NCBI GenBank assembly: GCA_028823855.1
Contig: JAPPFL010000011.1
Location: 34,046-98,045, forward strand
Origin: Albidovulum sp.
GTDB taxonomy: Bacteria > Pseudomonadota > Alphaproteobacteria > Rhodobacterales > Rhodobacteraceae
Direction: 5' to 3'
Length of the DNA: 64,000 nucleotides
Positions 47,669 to 57,694 of this stretch are shown in pieces. Made by a program: the position numbers and the translations under genes. The notes under the pieces were generated by a model. It saw only the letters and a list, made by a program, of their open reading frames with translations, did not search any database and was not told the origin of the DNA. Every line of letters starts with the position of its first letter. Position 1 is the stretch's first letter.

Positions 47669-47690
47669 AACCAGCCCCCTGGGAGCGTGA

Positions 47691-48638
47691 ATGGCAGGCT
47701 ACATACTTAATCGGCTTGTCTCGGCCATTCCGGTGCTTCTGGGCATCTCAATTATTGTTTTCCTTATCATGGCCATGATTCCCGGCGATCCGGCGACGGC
47801 CATCCTCGGCTCCTACGCCACCCCCGAAAATGTCGAGAAGCTGAATCGCGATCTCGGCCTCGATAAGCCCTTAGTTCAGCGGTATTTCATCTGGCTTGGC
47901 AATATGCTGCAGGGTGATTTCGGACGTTCATTCTCCCTGAACCGCCCCGTTCTCCATGAAGTCCTGGAACGCTTCAATGGGACGCTAATCCTCGCCGGAA
48001 CCTCTTTCGCCATTTGTTCCATTCTCGGGATTGCGGCAGGCACCGTTTCTGCCGCGCGTCAATACGGGCTGGCTGACAAGGCGATTACGTTCGCGGTGCT
48101 CCTGGGCATCTCAATTCCTTCGTTCTTCCTTGGAATGATGATGATTCTTATATTCGCGGTCAACTTGCGCTGGTTTCCGGTTTCGGGCATGTGGCCTATC
48201 TATGGCGCGCGCGACTTGTCGTCGCTGATCAGCCACTTGACCTTGCCTGCAATGGTGCTTGCGACCGTGGCGACGGGCGTCATTGCTCGTTTGTCGCGGT
48301 CCGCCATGCTGGAGGTTCTGCGCCAGGATTTCATCCGCACCGCGCGCGCCAAGGGCGTCCGTGAACGCAGCGTAATTTGGCGGCACGCGCTTCGTGCGGC
48401 AATGGTCAGCATTATTCCCGTGCTGGGTGTGCAGGCAGGCTTCGTTCTTTCGGGCGCGGTCTATGTAGAAATCGTCTTTCAATGGCCCGGCGTGGGCCGG
48501 ATGCTGGTTGATGCAATCCTGAAGCGCGATATCCTGCTTGTGCAGGGCGGAGTCGTTTTCGTTGCGGCCTGCTACGTGATGTTCAACCTTGCGGTGGATG
48601 TGGCGCAAAGCCTGCTTGATCCAAGGATCAAGACATGA
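47691..48638 (+). CDS. dppB: Peptide ABC transporter permease, DppB/OppB type
   Basis: 315-aa inner-membrane permease, about six spans. Start MAGYILNRLVSAIPVLLGIS and the proline-rich loop IPGDPATAILG are typical; the EAA loop reads RTARAKGVRERSVIWRHALR. GGGAG precedes the ATG. It ends in a TGA that overlaps the next ATG (ATGA). Confidence 0.93.
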   Translation: MAGYILNRLVSAIPVLLGISIIVFLIMAMIPGDPATAILGSYATPENVEKLNRDLGLDKPLVQRYFIWLGNMLQGDFGRSFSLNRPVLHEVLERFNGTLILAGTSFAICSILGIAAGTVSAARQYGLADKAITFAVLLGISIPSFFLGMMMILIFAVNLRWFPVSGMWPIYGARDLSSLISHLTLPAMVLATVATGVIARLSRSAMLEVLRQDFIRTARAKGVRERSVIWRHALRAAMVSIIPVLGVQAGFVLSGAVYVEIVFQWPGVGRMLVDAILKRDILLVQGGVVFVAACYVMFNLAVDVAQSLLDPRIKT

Positions 48639-50518
48639 GCTTCTTTGGTTTGCTTGCCCGCAACCGGCTGGCGCTTGCCGGATTGGTGGTCATGCTGGCG
48701 ATCGTCGTGCTTGCGCTGGTCACTCCGCTCTTGCCGTTGGCCGACCCTGACGTGACAAACACGGCCGATCGGTTCAAGCGCCCTTTTGAAGAAAATGTCA
48801 TACTGGGCACCGATCATCTTGGCCGAGACCTTCTCAGCCGCCTACTTTGGGGTGGCCGGCTTTCGCTTGCGGTAGGTTTCGCCTCTGCCTTGATCGCCGC
48901 CACAATCGGCTCGGCCATTGGGATCGTAGCCGGATTCTACGGCGGCCGAACCGACAATATCATAATGCGCGGCGTTGATATGTTGATGGCCTTTCCCTAC
49001 ATCCTCCTCGCTCTCGCAATTGTTGCAGCTCTCGGTCCGGGGCTTATAAACGCGTTGATCGCCGTGGCAGCGGTTAACATTCCCTTCTTTGCGCGCAACA
49101 TCAGGGGAGTGACAGTGAGCATCGCCCATAGAGAATTCGTCGATGCGGCGCGGCTTTCAGGAATGGGCGATGCACGGATAATCTTAACCGAGGTGCTGCC
49201 CAATGTGATTCCAGTGATCGTCATCGCCATGTCGACCACCGTTGGGTGGATGATCCTTGAAACCGCCGGGCTGTCGTTTCTTGGACTTGGAAGCCAGCCG
49301 CCGCAGGCCGATCTCGGCTCGATGTTGGGCGAGGCGCGCTCCGCGCTTATCACGAACCCTCACACTTCCATCGTTCCGGGAGCGATGATCCTGGTCATCG
49401 TCATGTCAATCAACCTCCTGGGCGACGGAGTCCGCGATGCGCTGGATCCGCGGCTGAGGTCAGGCGCACTTAGCCGCCCGATGCCTAATACCCTAGTGAG
49501 GCGCAAGGAACCTGTACCCGAAACAAAGAACTCAGCGCTTCTGGCTCTCAGCGGCCTGAAGACCCAGTTCCACTCCAATGGCCGTATCCACAAGGCTGTG
49601 GGCGGCGTTGACTTGCGCGTAAGGTCGGGCGAGTGCGTCGGGGTCATCGGCGAAAGTGGTTCAGGGAAATCTGTTACGGCGCTTTCAGTGATGGGACTGG
49701 TAGCCTCGCCGCCCGGCGTGATCACTGCCGGCGCGGCGAATTTCGCGGGGCAGGAACTGATCGGCGCAACCTACGAAACACTGCGCCGTCTGCGCGGTGA
49801 CCGCGTGGCCTATATCTTTCAGGATCCATTGACCGCGCTGCATCCGCTCTACACCGTGGGCGAGCAGCTAGTCGAAGCAATCCGCGCTCACCACTTGACG
49901 CCGAAGGTCGAGGCCCGCAATCACGCCATTGGGCTCCTAAAATCCGTGCGCATCCCGAATGCGGAAGAGAGGTTCGACGGATACCCCCACGAAATGTCGG
50001 GTGGGATGCGGCAGCGGATCGGCATCGCCATGGCACTGGCAAATGACCCCGAACTGATCATCGCGGACGAGCCCACGACGTCCCTCGACGTTACCGTGCA
50101 GGCTCAAATTCTGTCGCTTCTAAGTGATTTGCGGCGCGAGCGCGGGCTGGCGATCATATTCATAACTCACGACTTTGGCGTTGTCGCCCAGCTTTGCGAC
50201 CGGGTCGCAGTGATGTATGCCGGCCGCATTGTCGAGGAAGGCCCGACCCATGCTATCCTGAATTCGCCGGCGCACCCCTATACCGCGCGGCTTATGGCCT
50301 GCGTTCCAGAGCTGGGGCGAGGTCGGCGTGAATTAGCTGCGATACCGGGACAGCCGCCGGTTCTGGACAGGCTGCCTGAAGGTTGCGCCTTTGCCGAACG
50401 CTGCCACAAAGCGATGGAAGCCTGCCGCGCCGGCGACATTTCAATTTCGGCGACTGCTGGTCAGCGAGCCGTGCGTTGCATCGACCCCAAATTTCGGGCG
50501 ACGGACGCAGTCCGATGA
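48635..50518 (+). CDS. Fused peptide ABC transporter permease-ATPase (DppC-DppD)
   Basis: 627-aa fusion of two normally separate subunits. Residues 1-275 are the DppC/OppC permease: TDHLGRDLLSRLLWGGRLSL, and the EAA loop DAARLSGMGDARIILTEVLP at 170-189. A linker of about 25 residues (RPMPNTLVRRKEPVPETKNS) leads to a DppD/OppD ATPase. The ATPase has Walker A GESGSGKS (339-346), Q-loop YIFQDPLTALHPL, signature EMSGGMRQRIGIAMAL, Walker B LIIADEPTTSLD, H-loop FITHDFG, and the oligo_HPY tail with CAFAERCHKAMEAC. No internal stop or frame change, so the fusion is genuine. Overlaps its neighbours by four bases on both sides, indicating tight coupling. Confidence 0.92.
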   Translation: MSFFGLLARNRLALAGLVVMLAIVVLALVTPLLPLADPDVTNTADRFKRPFEENVILGTDHLGRDLLSRLLWGGRLSLAVGFASALIAATIGSAIGIVAGFYGGRTDNIIMRGVDMLMAFPYILLALAIVAALGPGLINALIAVAAVNIPFFARNIRGVTVSIAHREFVDAARLSGMGDARIILTEVLPNVIPVIVIAMSTTVGWMILETAGLSFLGLGSQPPQADLGSMLGEARSALITNPHTSIVPGAMILVIVMSINLLGDGVRDALDPRLRSGALSRPMPNTLVRRKEPVPETKNSALLALSGLKTQFHSNGRIHKAVGGVDLRVRSGECVGVIGESGSGKSVTALSVMGLVASPPGVITAGAANFAGQELIGATYETLRRLRGDRVAYIFQDPLTALHPLYTVGEQLVEAIRAHHLTPKVEARNHAIGLLKSVRIPNAEERFDGYPHEMSGGMRQRIGIAMALANDPELIIADEPTTSLDVTVQAQILSLLSDLRRERGLAIIFITHDFGVVAQLCDRVAVMYAGRIVEEGPTHAILNSPAHPYTARLMACVPELGRGRRELAAIPGQPPVLDRLPEGCAFAERCHKAMEACRAGDISISATAGQRAVRCIDPKFRATDAVR

Positions 50519-51468
50519 CGGTCGCACTGGAAGTCACCGGGCTTTCCAAGACTTTCGCCCTCGGCAGAAGGCTAATAGGGCCGCCGCGGGCGCATGTGCG
50601 AGCAGTTCAACCTCTCTCGCTAACGATCAAGAAGGGAGAAACGCTGGGCATCGTCGGGGAATCCGGCTGCGGCAAATCGACATTGGCGAGGATGTTGGCA
50701 GGGCTGCTGAAACCAAGCAGTGGACAGATCGAGATTGAAGGAGAGACCTTGAACGCCGCTGACTCGCCGACCTTCGGCAGAAGAATACAATACGTCTTTC
50801 AGGATCCGGTCAGCAGCCTGAATCCGCGCAAGACTATCCGTCAAATCATGGAAGCGCCGCTAAAGCATCTGCACAGAATGTCGAAAGAGGCGCGCGAGAA
50901 AAGGATCGCCGAGATATTCACCGCTGTAAACCTGCGCCTGGATTTTCTCGACCGCTATCCTCACGAGTTTTCGGGTGGTCAGGCGCAAAGAATTGTAATC
51001 GGACGGGCCCTGGCAGCCAACGCTCGCATCCTTATCCTCGACGAACCGGTCTCGGCACTGGATGTGTCGATTCAAGCCCAGGTGCTGAACCTGCTATCCG
51101 ATCTGAAGAAGAAATTCGATCTCACCTATCTCTTCATTAGTCACGATTTGGCTGTGGTAGAGGCGATCAGCGATAGAGTCGCAGTCCTATATTTTGGGTC
51201 GATCGTGGAAATCGGACCGGCGAACCAAATTTTTACGAAGCCTCGCCATCCCTACACGAAACTCTTGGCTGAGAGCGCTCCTGTCGTGGGTCGTCCGCTG
51301 ACGGCTCCGGAAGGGCGCGAAATCGAATTGCCCGATCCGCAAAATCCGCCGCAGGGCTGTTCCTTTCGCGCACGCTGTTCACGAGCGCTCGGAGAATGCG
51401 GGTTCGAGAGCCCTGATCTTGTTCGCGTGGCGGAAAATCAAATGACTGCGTGCTTTAATTCGCTCTGA
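50515..51468 (+). CDS. dppF: Peptide ABC transporter ATPase, DppF/OppF type
   Basis: 317-aa second ATPase of the importer. The ATG at 50515 overlaps the previous TGA (ATGA) and yields MTVALEVTGLSKTFALGRRL. Walker A GESGCGKST, Q-loop YVFQDPVSSLNPRKTI, signature FSGGQAQRIVIGRAL, Walker B ILILDEPVSALD, H-loop FISHDLAVVE, and the C-terminal oligo_HPY cysteines (CSFRARCSRALGEC). Completes the operon. Confidence 0.93.
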   Translation: MTVALEVTGLSKTFALGRRLIGPPRAHVRAVQPLSLTIKKGETLGIVGESGCGKSTLARMLAGLLKPSSGQIEIEGETLNAADSPTFGRRIQYVFQDPVSSLNPRKTIRQIMEAPLKHLHRMSKEAREKRIAEIFTAVNLRLDFLDRYPHEFSGGQAQRIVIGRALAANARILILDEPVSALDVSIQAQVLNLLSDLKKKFDLTYLFISHDLAVVEAISDRVAVLYFGSIVEIGPANQIFTKPRHPYTKLLAESAPVVGRPLTAPEGREIELPDPQNPPQGCSFRARCSRALGECGFESPDLVRVAENQMTACFNSL

Positions 51469-52584
51469 AATTTACGGTCCCATTTTCCAGCGCTATCCGG
51501 ACAAGTATGACGGAAACACCAGTCGCTGCGCTTTCTTGAATTGGCGCAGCTTGTCGGGATTGATCCGGCCCTATCGCATGGTTTGTTCGCTGCAATATCC
51601 TAAGGAAGCGCAAATCAGGCACATTCGGTTACACGTGATCGCATTCGCAATTTTTGCGCTGTTGCCTGGGATCCGGCCAGTGGGGCGCCGATGCGAATAC
51701 TTCGGCACTAGTTCCTTGGATCGGCACGAAATTGTCGAAACCGCCGATCTCCGATACATTGCGTATCGGACCGGAGAGTCGCAGAGAGCCCAGGCTATTG
51801 TCAGCAAACGCAGGCGCATCTCTGTTCGCCGATTCGTCTCTAGTGAGTTAGGTATGCTTCCCGAATTTGCTCGCTGCCTCCAACGGTGAGAAAGTCTAGT
51901 CGTTTAGTGCCGACATCGAAGAAGTCCCGAATAGGCGGACTGATAGGAGCCGGCATCGGAAGTAATGTCGCTTGCATGGTAATGCACAAAAATGCGGTGG
52001 TGCTGCGGGCAATGCCCGGCAGAACAAAGGGCTGGCGCGACCAGTTAGGGCCGAACTAGAAGCCAAGTTTGAGGCGGGAGCGAAGCTTTACGGCGTCTGG
52101 TCGGACGGCGCCAATATGGCGCGGACTATCGAAGGAGACAGGGTTATTTCTCGGTCTGACCGGAAATCAGCCTGATCCGGCAGCAAGGCACCGGGCACTT
52201 CCCGCCCTGACGGCCAAGTCGATCCGCGCCGATCCCTGCGCTTGACTCAAGGTTGCCCTCGAAGCCTTTGCCGCCGGGTATCCCAAAAAAGCCGCATCAG
52301 CGAACGACTCCACCGGAATTTCGGGCCGCCATCAAGCAGTTGCCGGTTTCAGCGTCGGAAGCGCTCGCATATCGATCCGCCGCGCTGAATTAGAGGCGTC
52401 TGCGCTATAGCGGCATTGTCCGGCTCCAAACTCTTCTTTCGAATCCGCCTTCTGCGATCATGCCCACTTTTGCCCAAGTTGATACCCAATGGCACCAGCT
52501 TTGCGCGTCATCGAACCCAAGAAACTCGCATTGGAACCAGCTTTTCCGGAATTCAGGAGATCGCCGCTAATCGAGATTATCAGT
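51469..52584. other. Spacer, no gene recognised
   Basis: About 1.1 kb downstream of the peptide transporter. Short frames on both strands; a stretch near 52040-52420 has somewhat protein-like composition but no family pattern that I recognise. No clear terminator follows dppF. Confidence 0.45.
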
Positions 52585-54474
52585 TTAGTTTGGATCGACG
52601 TAAAAAGCGCCTCGGCTCGCCACAATCAGCAATCCCCCGTTCTCATCTCTAATCGTTTCCAATATTTCTCCGATGGACGCCAAATCGTCGCCTGGTGAAA
52701 GCATTTCCGATCCAATGCCAAATTCACGTGTTTCGGATGAAATATTGTAAGTCGAATTGGGGGCAACTGCTCGCTTTGAAAAAGTGCCCAATTCCATTGC
52801 CCCGTTGAAAGACTTGCGTAGGAAGCGAACAGGGTTCTGATCGTAGGCGAGGTCGGTGCTAGACCGGCTAGAAACGCTATCTGAATTCCTCGCACTTGGG
52901 TAAGCTGCGGAGTTAAGCTCATTTGGCCGGCCTGTCGCCGCAAGTTCCGCAACGGCGACCAAGTCGATAGACAGGTTGCTGACTCTTTCTTCGAGTAGTT
53001 GAACAGAAGACCGCAATTGGGACGTTTCGCGGTCGTTCTCCCCGTATTGCCGCATCGACAGCATAATTTGGTTCATTTCCGCGCGATAAGCATCCAAATC
53101 ATTCGCGACCGATCGGATTTCCTCGCCGAGTACCGAGGCTCCGACATCGCCGCGGGCCAAATTTTCCACATTTTCTTCGACCCGAGAAAGCCTGGATTCC
53201 ATTTTCAGGAATTGAGAGCGCATGCTCGAATCTGCGCCATTTTCTCCGAATTCGTTGGCAGCAGCAGCCTCCCCTTCGTTCGTACTTCCGATTGACCCTG
53301 CAAGCGCCGGATCGTTCGCTTGGATGGCGTATTCCGAAAATTCGAGCTCAATCCCCTTTTCGCTTGACGCTGCTTCCGGGCGCCGGAAGTTTCCGGCATC
53401 CGAGAGTTTTTTATACTGCGTTGATTTGTCCGGGTTCTGTTTGATGTCATCGACTTCCGTTTTCCTTTCGCCCCAGAGCCCCTGGAAACGATTCGCCTGT
53501 CCGTTATCCGTAGCAAGCAAGGCCTCCCATTCAGATAACTCACTCGCATCCGCGGGGCCGGATTGGTCGAGATTACCGCTGGTTCTGAACTGAATTATGC
53601 CTTGACTCGGAACATTGCCAACCGCGCTTCCGGGCTTCCCCGAATATTCTCCGATTTCGGGAGATAGCGCCTGCATTGCGGATCCATTTGAAACGTCGGG
53701 ATGCAAATTACTTGAAAAAGGAAGGGATGACTCTTTTTGCGCCGATTCAAGACCGAATTCGTTTTGGAAATCGCCGGCAACGACCGGAGTTGCCTCGATC
53801 TCGTTGGCTGTCAACATGTCGAATTTGCCCAGCCGCAAGCCCGCTCCTTTTAGTCTGTACGCCTGCGATGCCAGCAGGAATAGCGCCAAAGCGCATGCAG
53901 CCGAAACTACAAGGAAGCGAAAGTTGAAAATTGTCCGAATACGGTCGTATCTGGATATCTTGTTTGCCGGCGTTTCGGCGATCGGCTCTTCGAGTTCGGA
54001 CATCTGATCGCTGCCAGTTGATCCCGTCTCCGTCGAACCAGCCATCAATTCTTCAGTTTCGGTACTCGCTTCATGTTCGAGCATCTCGGCGCTTTCGCCC
54101 GCGCAAAACTCGCCCGTATCTTCAGGCGCCTCGGGCGCCTCGCATTGTGCGACCGCATCTCCTGAATCGTCTGAACGCCGATCGGATCGAAGTGTCGACG
54201 GATATTCTTGCGTTTCGTACTCGCCTTCCAGCAATTCCTCGTCCGGCCAATCTCCGAAATCACTGTCGGCGCCTTCTCCAAAAATCCCATTAGTATCAAA
54301 TTCCGCTGCATCGATACCACGCGCTTGCGCGGCTGCGTTCTCGCCTTCTTCCGATGGATCGACTTCCTTGGGCGTGCCGAATTCTTCTTCAAGAAATCGA
54401 TTATCGTCGAATTCATCGTCCCGAGCGTCGTGCTCCGAAACAGGAATTTGGGAATTCGATTCATTGTCTTGCAT
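52585..54474 (-). CDS. Unrecognised single-span membrane protein with acidic N-terminus and coiled coil
   Basis: 629 aa; I do not recognise the family. Residues 1-170 are low-complexity and strongly acidic (many D/E, few hydrophobics). NKISRYDRIRTIFNF precedes one transmembrane helix at about 184-203 (FLVVSAACALALFLLASQ); the positive residues before it suggest an N-in, C-out topology. The periplasmic part is Ser/Glu-rich, with a probable coiled coil at about 417-515 (FLKMESRLSRVEENVENLAR; EMNQIMLSMRQYGEND). The last 35 residues (PGDDLASIGEILETIRDENG and GLLIVASRGAFYV) resemble the small C-terminal beta domain of some secretion or conjugation proteins such as the IcmG/DotF-like group. That is only an impression. 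It stands alone between spacers. Intact over 1.9 kb in a decaying region, so probably still selected. Confidence 0.7.
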   Translation of the reverse strand: MQDNESNSQIPVSEHDARDDEFDDNRFLEEEFGTPKEVDPSEEGENAAAQARGIDAAEFDTNGIFGEGADSDFGDWPDEELLEGEYETQEYPSTLRSDRRSDDSGDAVAQCEAPEAPEDTGEFCAGESAEMLEHEASTETEELMAGSTETGSTGSDQMSELEEPIAETPANKISRYDRIRTIFNFRFLVVSAACALALFLLASQAYRLKGAGLRLGKFDMLTANEIEATPVVAGDFQNEFGLESAQKESSLPFSSNLHPDVSNGSAMQALSPEIGEYSGKPGSAVGNVPSQGIIQFRTSGNLDQSGPADASELSEWEALLATDNGQANRFQGLWGERKTEVDDIKQNPDKSTQYKKLSDAGNFRRPEAASSEKGIELEFSEYAIQANDPALAGSIGSTNEGEAAAANEFGENGADSSMRSQFLKMESRLSRVEENVENLARGDVGASVLGEEIRSVANDLDAYRAEMNQIMLSMRQYGENDRETSQLRSSVQLLEERVSNLSIDLVAVAELAATGRPNELNSAAYPSARNSDSVSSRSSTDLAYDQNPVRFLRKSFNGAMELGTFSKRAVAPNSTYNISSETREFGIGSEMLSPGDDLASIGEILETIRDENGGLLIVASRGAFYVDPN

Positions 54475-55475
54475 TGGCGTACCGGGGTTTGCGTTTCGCT
54501 TTCGGTCAAATTAGTTGCCGAACGTGAAACGTTTGCCGGAAATTTTCCGGAATTCGTCTCGATAGCCAACTGTTTGTGTGGAAAACTCCTTCCCCGTGGC
54601 GACTACTTCAAGGGATTGCGGCTTTCGGGCTTCCTCGCGGTTTGCCAAGATTCGCAATCAAGTGTTTTCCTCGAATTCGAAGCCGGGTGGCATCGAGCAA
54701 GCTTTTCAATGCAGAAAACTCGGTTGAACAATGGCTATCCCGGATGCGCCGGTTGCGGCCCCTTTGTCTGATTCTACGGTTATCCAAAGGACACGCCCGG
54801 CACTTCTCTGAAAAAACTGGGGCGAAGCATTGCCATTTATGGATTCCGACTAAATCGGCGCCAAGCTTGACACAGGCGGCGGAATCGGAGAGCGCTTAAC
54901 TGGCATCGCGCGAGTCTAGAAATTTCATGCGAGTACTACCGCTTCGAAAATGCGGAGCCACGGCGCCTTGCCGCCGGGCGGAAAGTTCGGCCATTCGCAG
55001 CGGGTCCGAAATAATTTTCAAGCGCCATCTTTGACAGCAATAAATTTTCCGTGGCGCGCCGAAGTTCGACCGATTGAATTATTCCCGCTCTTGGAAGGCA
55101 TTTTGTCCTTCGGGCTAGAGCGAATGCCTTCATTTTGCCGACAATCGGGCAGAAGCTTGAAATCTATCCTCCCGACCGGTTGCTATTCACGTTCCTTCGA
55201 AGCGCCTAATGCGAGTAAATCAGCGCGACGTATGTTCCGCCTATGAAAACGAAAGGGTTATCGGTAATTTTGTTCAGAATTCCGTCTTTCCGATCGAAGC
55301 AACGCCACCGAATACATTCCGACGAATTCACTAGCATCTATCGCATTCAATATTCTGCGCGGTCGAGTGGACTGGGCTCGGATGAGGGGGCGCAAAAACA
55401 CTGCATTCCTACGATTGCGCGAATTCGGGGCTGCCGGCATGATGTTGCAAGTGCCGAAGTATTCGTGCGGCTGAA
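54475..55475. other. Spacer, no gene recognised
   Basis: About 1 kb between the divergent membrane-protein and glycosylase-family genes; no family pattern in any frame. GAATTC words are frequent here. Confidence 0.45.
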
Positions 55476-56150
55476 ATGAACACGAGCACAAGGGGGCGAA
55501 TTGCGAAAAATGAGGGAAAGTTGCCGGAGCCAGTGAAACGCGTCTCCGACGATTCCTTACTTGCACTGGAATCGTCGGTGCGCAGATGCAGGATCTGCGA
55601 AGGCAGGTTCAAAGCGACATCGACATCACATTCTCCCAAGCCGATATTCTGGTGTTCGCCGAAAGCGCGTATTCTCGTAGCTGGCCAGGCTCCCGGAGCC
55701 CGGGTCCATCAAAGCGGCGTGCCGTTTTCCGATCCTTCTGGAGACCGGCTACGGCATTGGATGGGCGTTTCGAACGATGAATTCTACGACAAGGACCGAG
55801 TCGCGATTCTTCCCATGGCCTTTTGCTTTCCCGGCTACGATCGAAACGGCGGCGACATTCCTCCCCCTGCAATCTGCGCAAAAACGTGGCGCGACAAAAT
55901 CCTGCAAAGACTGGATGCCGTAGAAACCACTTTGCTCGTTGGCGGCTATGCTCAAAAGTGGCATTTGCGATCGAAGGCGCCAACAGTGACAGCGACCGTG
56001 CGCAATTGGGAGGGGTATGCGCCATCCGCCTACCCTCTTCCTCATCCGAGCTGGCGAAACAACGCTTGGCTCAAGCGCAATCCTTGGTTCGAAACGGAAC
56101 TCCTTCCCAATCTCCGTCGCCGCATCCGAATCTTGATGGGCGAGAATTAG
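55476..56150 (+). CDS. Uracil-DNA glycosylase-family protein
   Basis: 224-aa cytosolic protein of the UDG superfamily branch that resembles bacterial type 4/5-like members. The first catalytic motif GQAPGARVHQSGVPFSD starts at 70; the second is HPSWRNNAWLKRNPWFE at 190-206. ILPMAFCFPGYDRNGGDIPP lies between. Four cysteines occur (RRCRICE, FWC and CAKTW), but not in the CxxC plus spacing I would trust for an iron-sulfur cluster. The family removes uracil or other damaged bases, though this branch has no assigned activity that I know of. Alone, with no operon partner. Confidence 0.8.
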   Translation: MNTSTRGRIAKNEGKLPEPVKRVSDDSLLALESSVRRCRICEGRFKATSTSHSPKPIFWCSPKARILVAGQAPGARVHQSGVPFSDPSGDRLRHWMGVSNDEFYDKDRVAILPMAFCFPGYDRNGGDIPPPAICAKTWRDKILQRLDAVETTLLVGGYAQKWHLRSKAPTVTATVRNWEGYAPSAYPLPHPSWRNNAWLKRNPWFETELLPNLRRRIRILMGEN

Positions 56151-57694
56151 TGGCTCGGTAAGTTGTTGTCTCGCGGGAATGCATAACTGCTTCAGGTGCT
56201 CTAAAATTAATTTACGTCCATTGATCCGTCGTTAAGGAGGCTGCGACCAAGCGATAGCCGCTTTTTCGATTTGGCTAAGTCGCAAATCCCGGAAATTCGC
56301 GGCAAGGAAAATTACTTGCTGGTGAGTAAATCGAACCGAAACCGTTGAATCCCGGCCATTGTCCGACACCAGTTTTCGGCGGCTTGGACCGACTCGCAGC
56401 GGTGACGCATCGCGCGTCTACACGGGTTCGGAACGGTTCGCTCGACGCGGCGGCGTTCGCAAGCGTCCAAGCATACCATGCCATCGCCTCGACCGATCCA
56501 AAAGGATCAATTCACTTCCGCTACAGTACCGCCGGTGTTGATACTCGCTTCTTAGAATCTTTTTGGTTGGCGAAGGCATGAAACACGTCGCCCAAAAGAC
56601 AGGGGCTCGAAGGCCGTCCGGACCGGCATTATTGCAAGATTATCGGTTGTCTTGAGACTGCGGCAAAGCGTCGGGCGTGTTCATAGGCGTCAAAATCTCC
56701 TGGAGTTTTGCCGACGAGCGAATCGGCGGGAGTTCGTTTGGGCGTCCTCGCCGTTGATCGACAGCCTTCGGTTAGGTGGCAGTATCAAGGAGAATTTCCG
56801 AGATGCAGGTCCTTTAGCTCTCGGCCGCAAATTGCGGGGACGCCCGTCTGAGAATGCGTACTGCATCGGGATCGTTGCCTTGAGTTTATTCGCGCCTTGC
56901 GCCAACTGCGTTGCCCGCAAGCGCAACAAGATGGAGACTGGAACCGGAAGGGGCGATAGGGAAGCTTGGGCAACTGGACCGGAAAGGCAAAACCTCCAAA
57001 TCTATCCAACGAAGATATGCGTTCGGGATACCAAGCTTTCGAAGAGACTATTCGCGCCTAGCGGTCCGGAATTCGGATATCGCGGCCTTCTCGTATCGAA
57101 AGAAAAGTTCTTAACTTCACCCAAAGTCTTGGAAATACTCAGCACCGGCTTTGCTCGCCATAGGCCGAGCCCCGTTTTTGGAGCTCCTCAGATATCGGAG
57201 CTAAACAATATACATTTACAATAAATCGAGCGTATCGGTTCGGCCCGCTCATCCTCGTTTGCCGCTTTCCGGTCTTCTGTCGCATCCTCTGCTTCCGCAT
57301 CAACACCGAAGATCCCGAAAAAAATAAATTACCCCGAATGAGTCGTCAAAAATTACGCAATTGACGAGCATGCATTCTGGAAAATGATATCCAATGACTT
57401 CCGATTCCCGGCATTCGGCTAAAATATCCTGTCGAGTCCCATTTCTGTGAAAGCCGACGCACAATCTTGCCCTCACGCTCTTGCGGATTGGGCTTCAATT
57501 GGTCTAAGAGCCGGAATCGCATTAGGCGTGGCAGCCGAAAAGGGCTCGTTTGCGCGTTTGAGATTGCGACGAGGCATCGGGCAACCGGACTTTGGCCGCA
57601 TCTTGCAATGGCTAGCGGACTTTTTTGATCCTGCCAACCAAGTCAACGTCCGCCGAAACGGATAATTTTCGGTTTCGCGCGGTTAGGAGGAAAT
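56151..57694. other. Spacer before the second sugar operon
   Basis: About 1.5 kb. Frames of 60-190 codons exist on both strands but show no family pattern, including a 72-codon frame (57447-57665) that ends 30 bp before the binding-protein gene. A possible promoter, TTGACG at 57361 and TGATAT at 57385 (18-bp spacing), is weak. AGGAGG lies just before the ATG at 57695. Confidence 0.4.

Noticed and set aside
52040..52420. Possible transposase fragment downstream of the peptide transporter
   Set aside because: Fragments look protein-like in three frames, but I could not match any transposase block with confidence.
56345..57224. Several medium-length plus-strand frames before the second sugar operon
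   Set aside because: Translations lack hydrophobic cores, domains or conserved motifs; starts have no ribosome sites.
57447..57665. 72-codon frame ending just upstream of the sugar-binding-protein gene, considered as a leader or small protein
   Set aside because: No ribosome site and no recognisable pattern; cannot be supported beyond an open frame.
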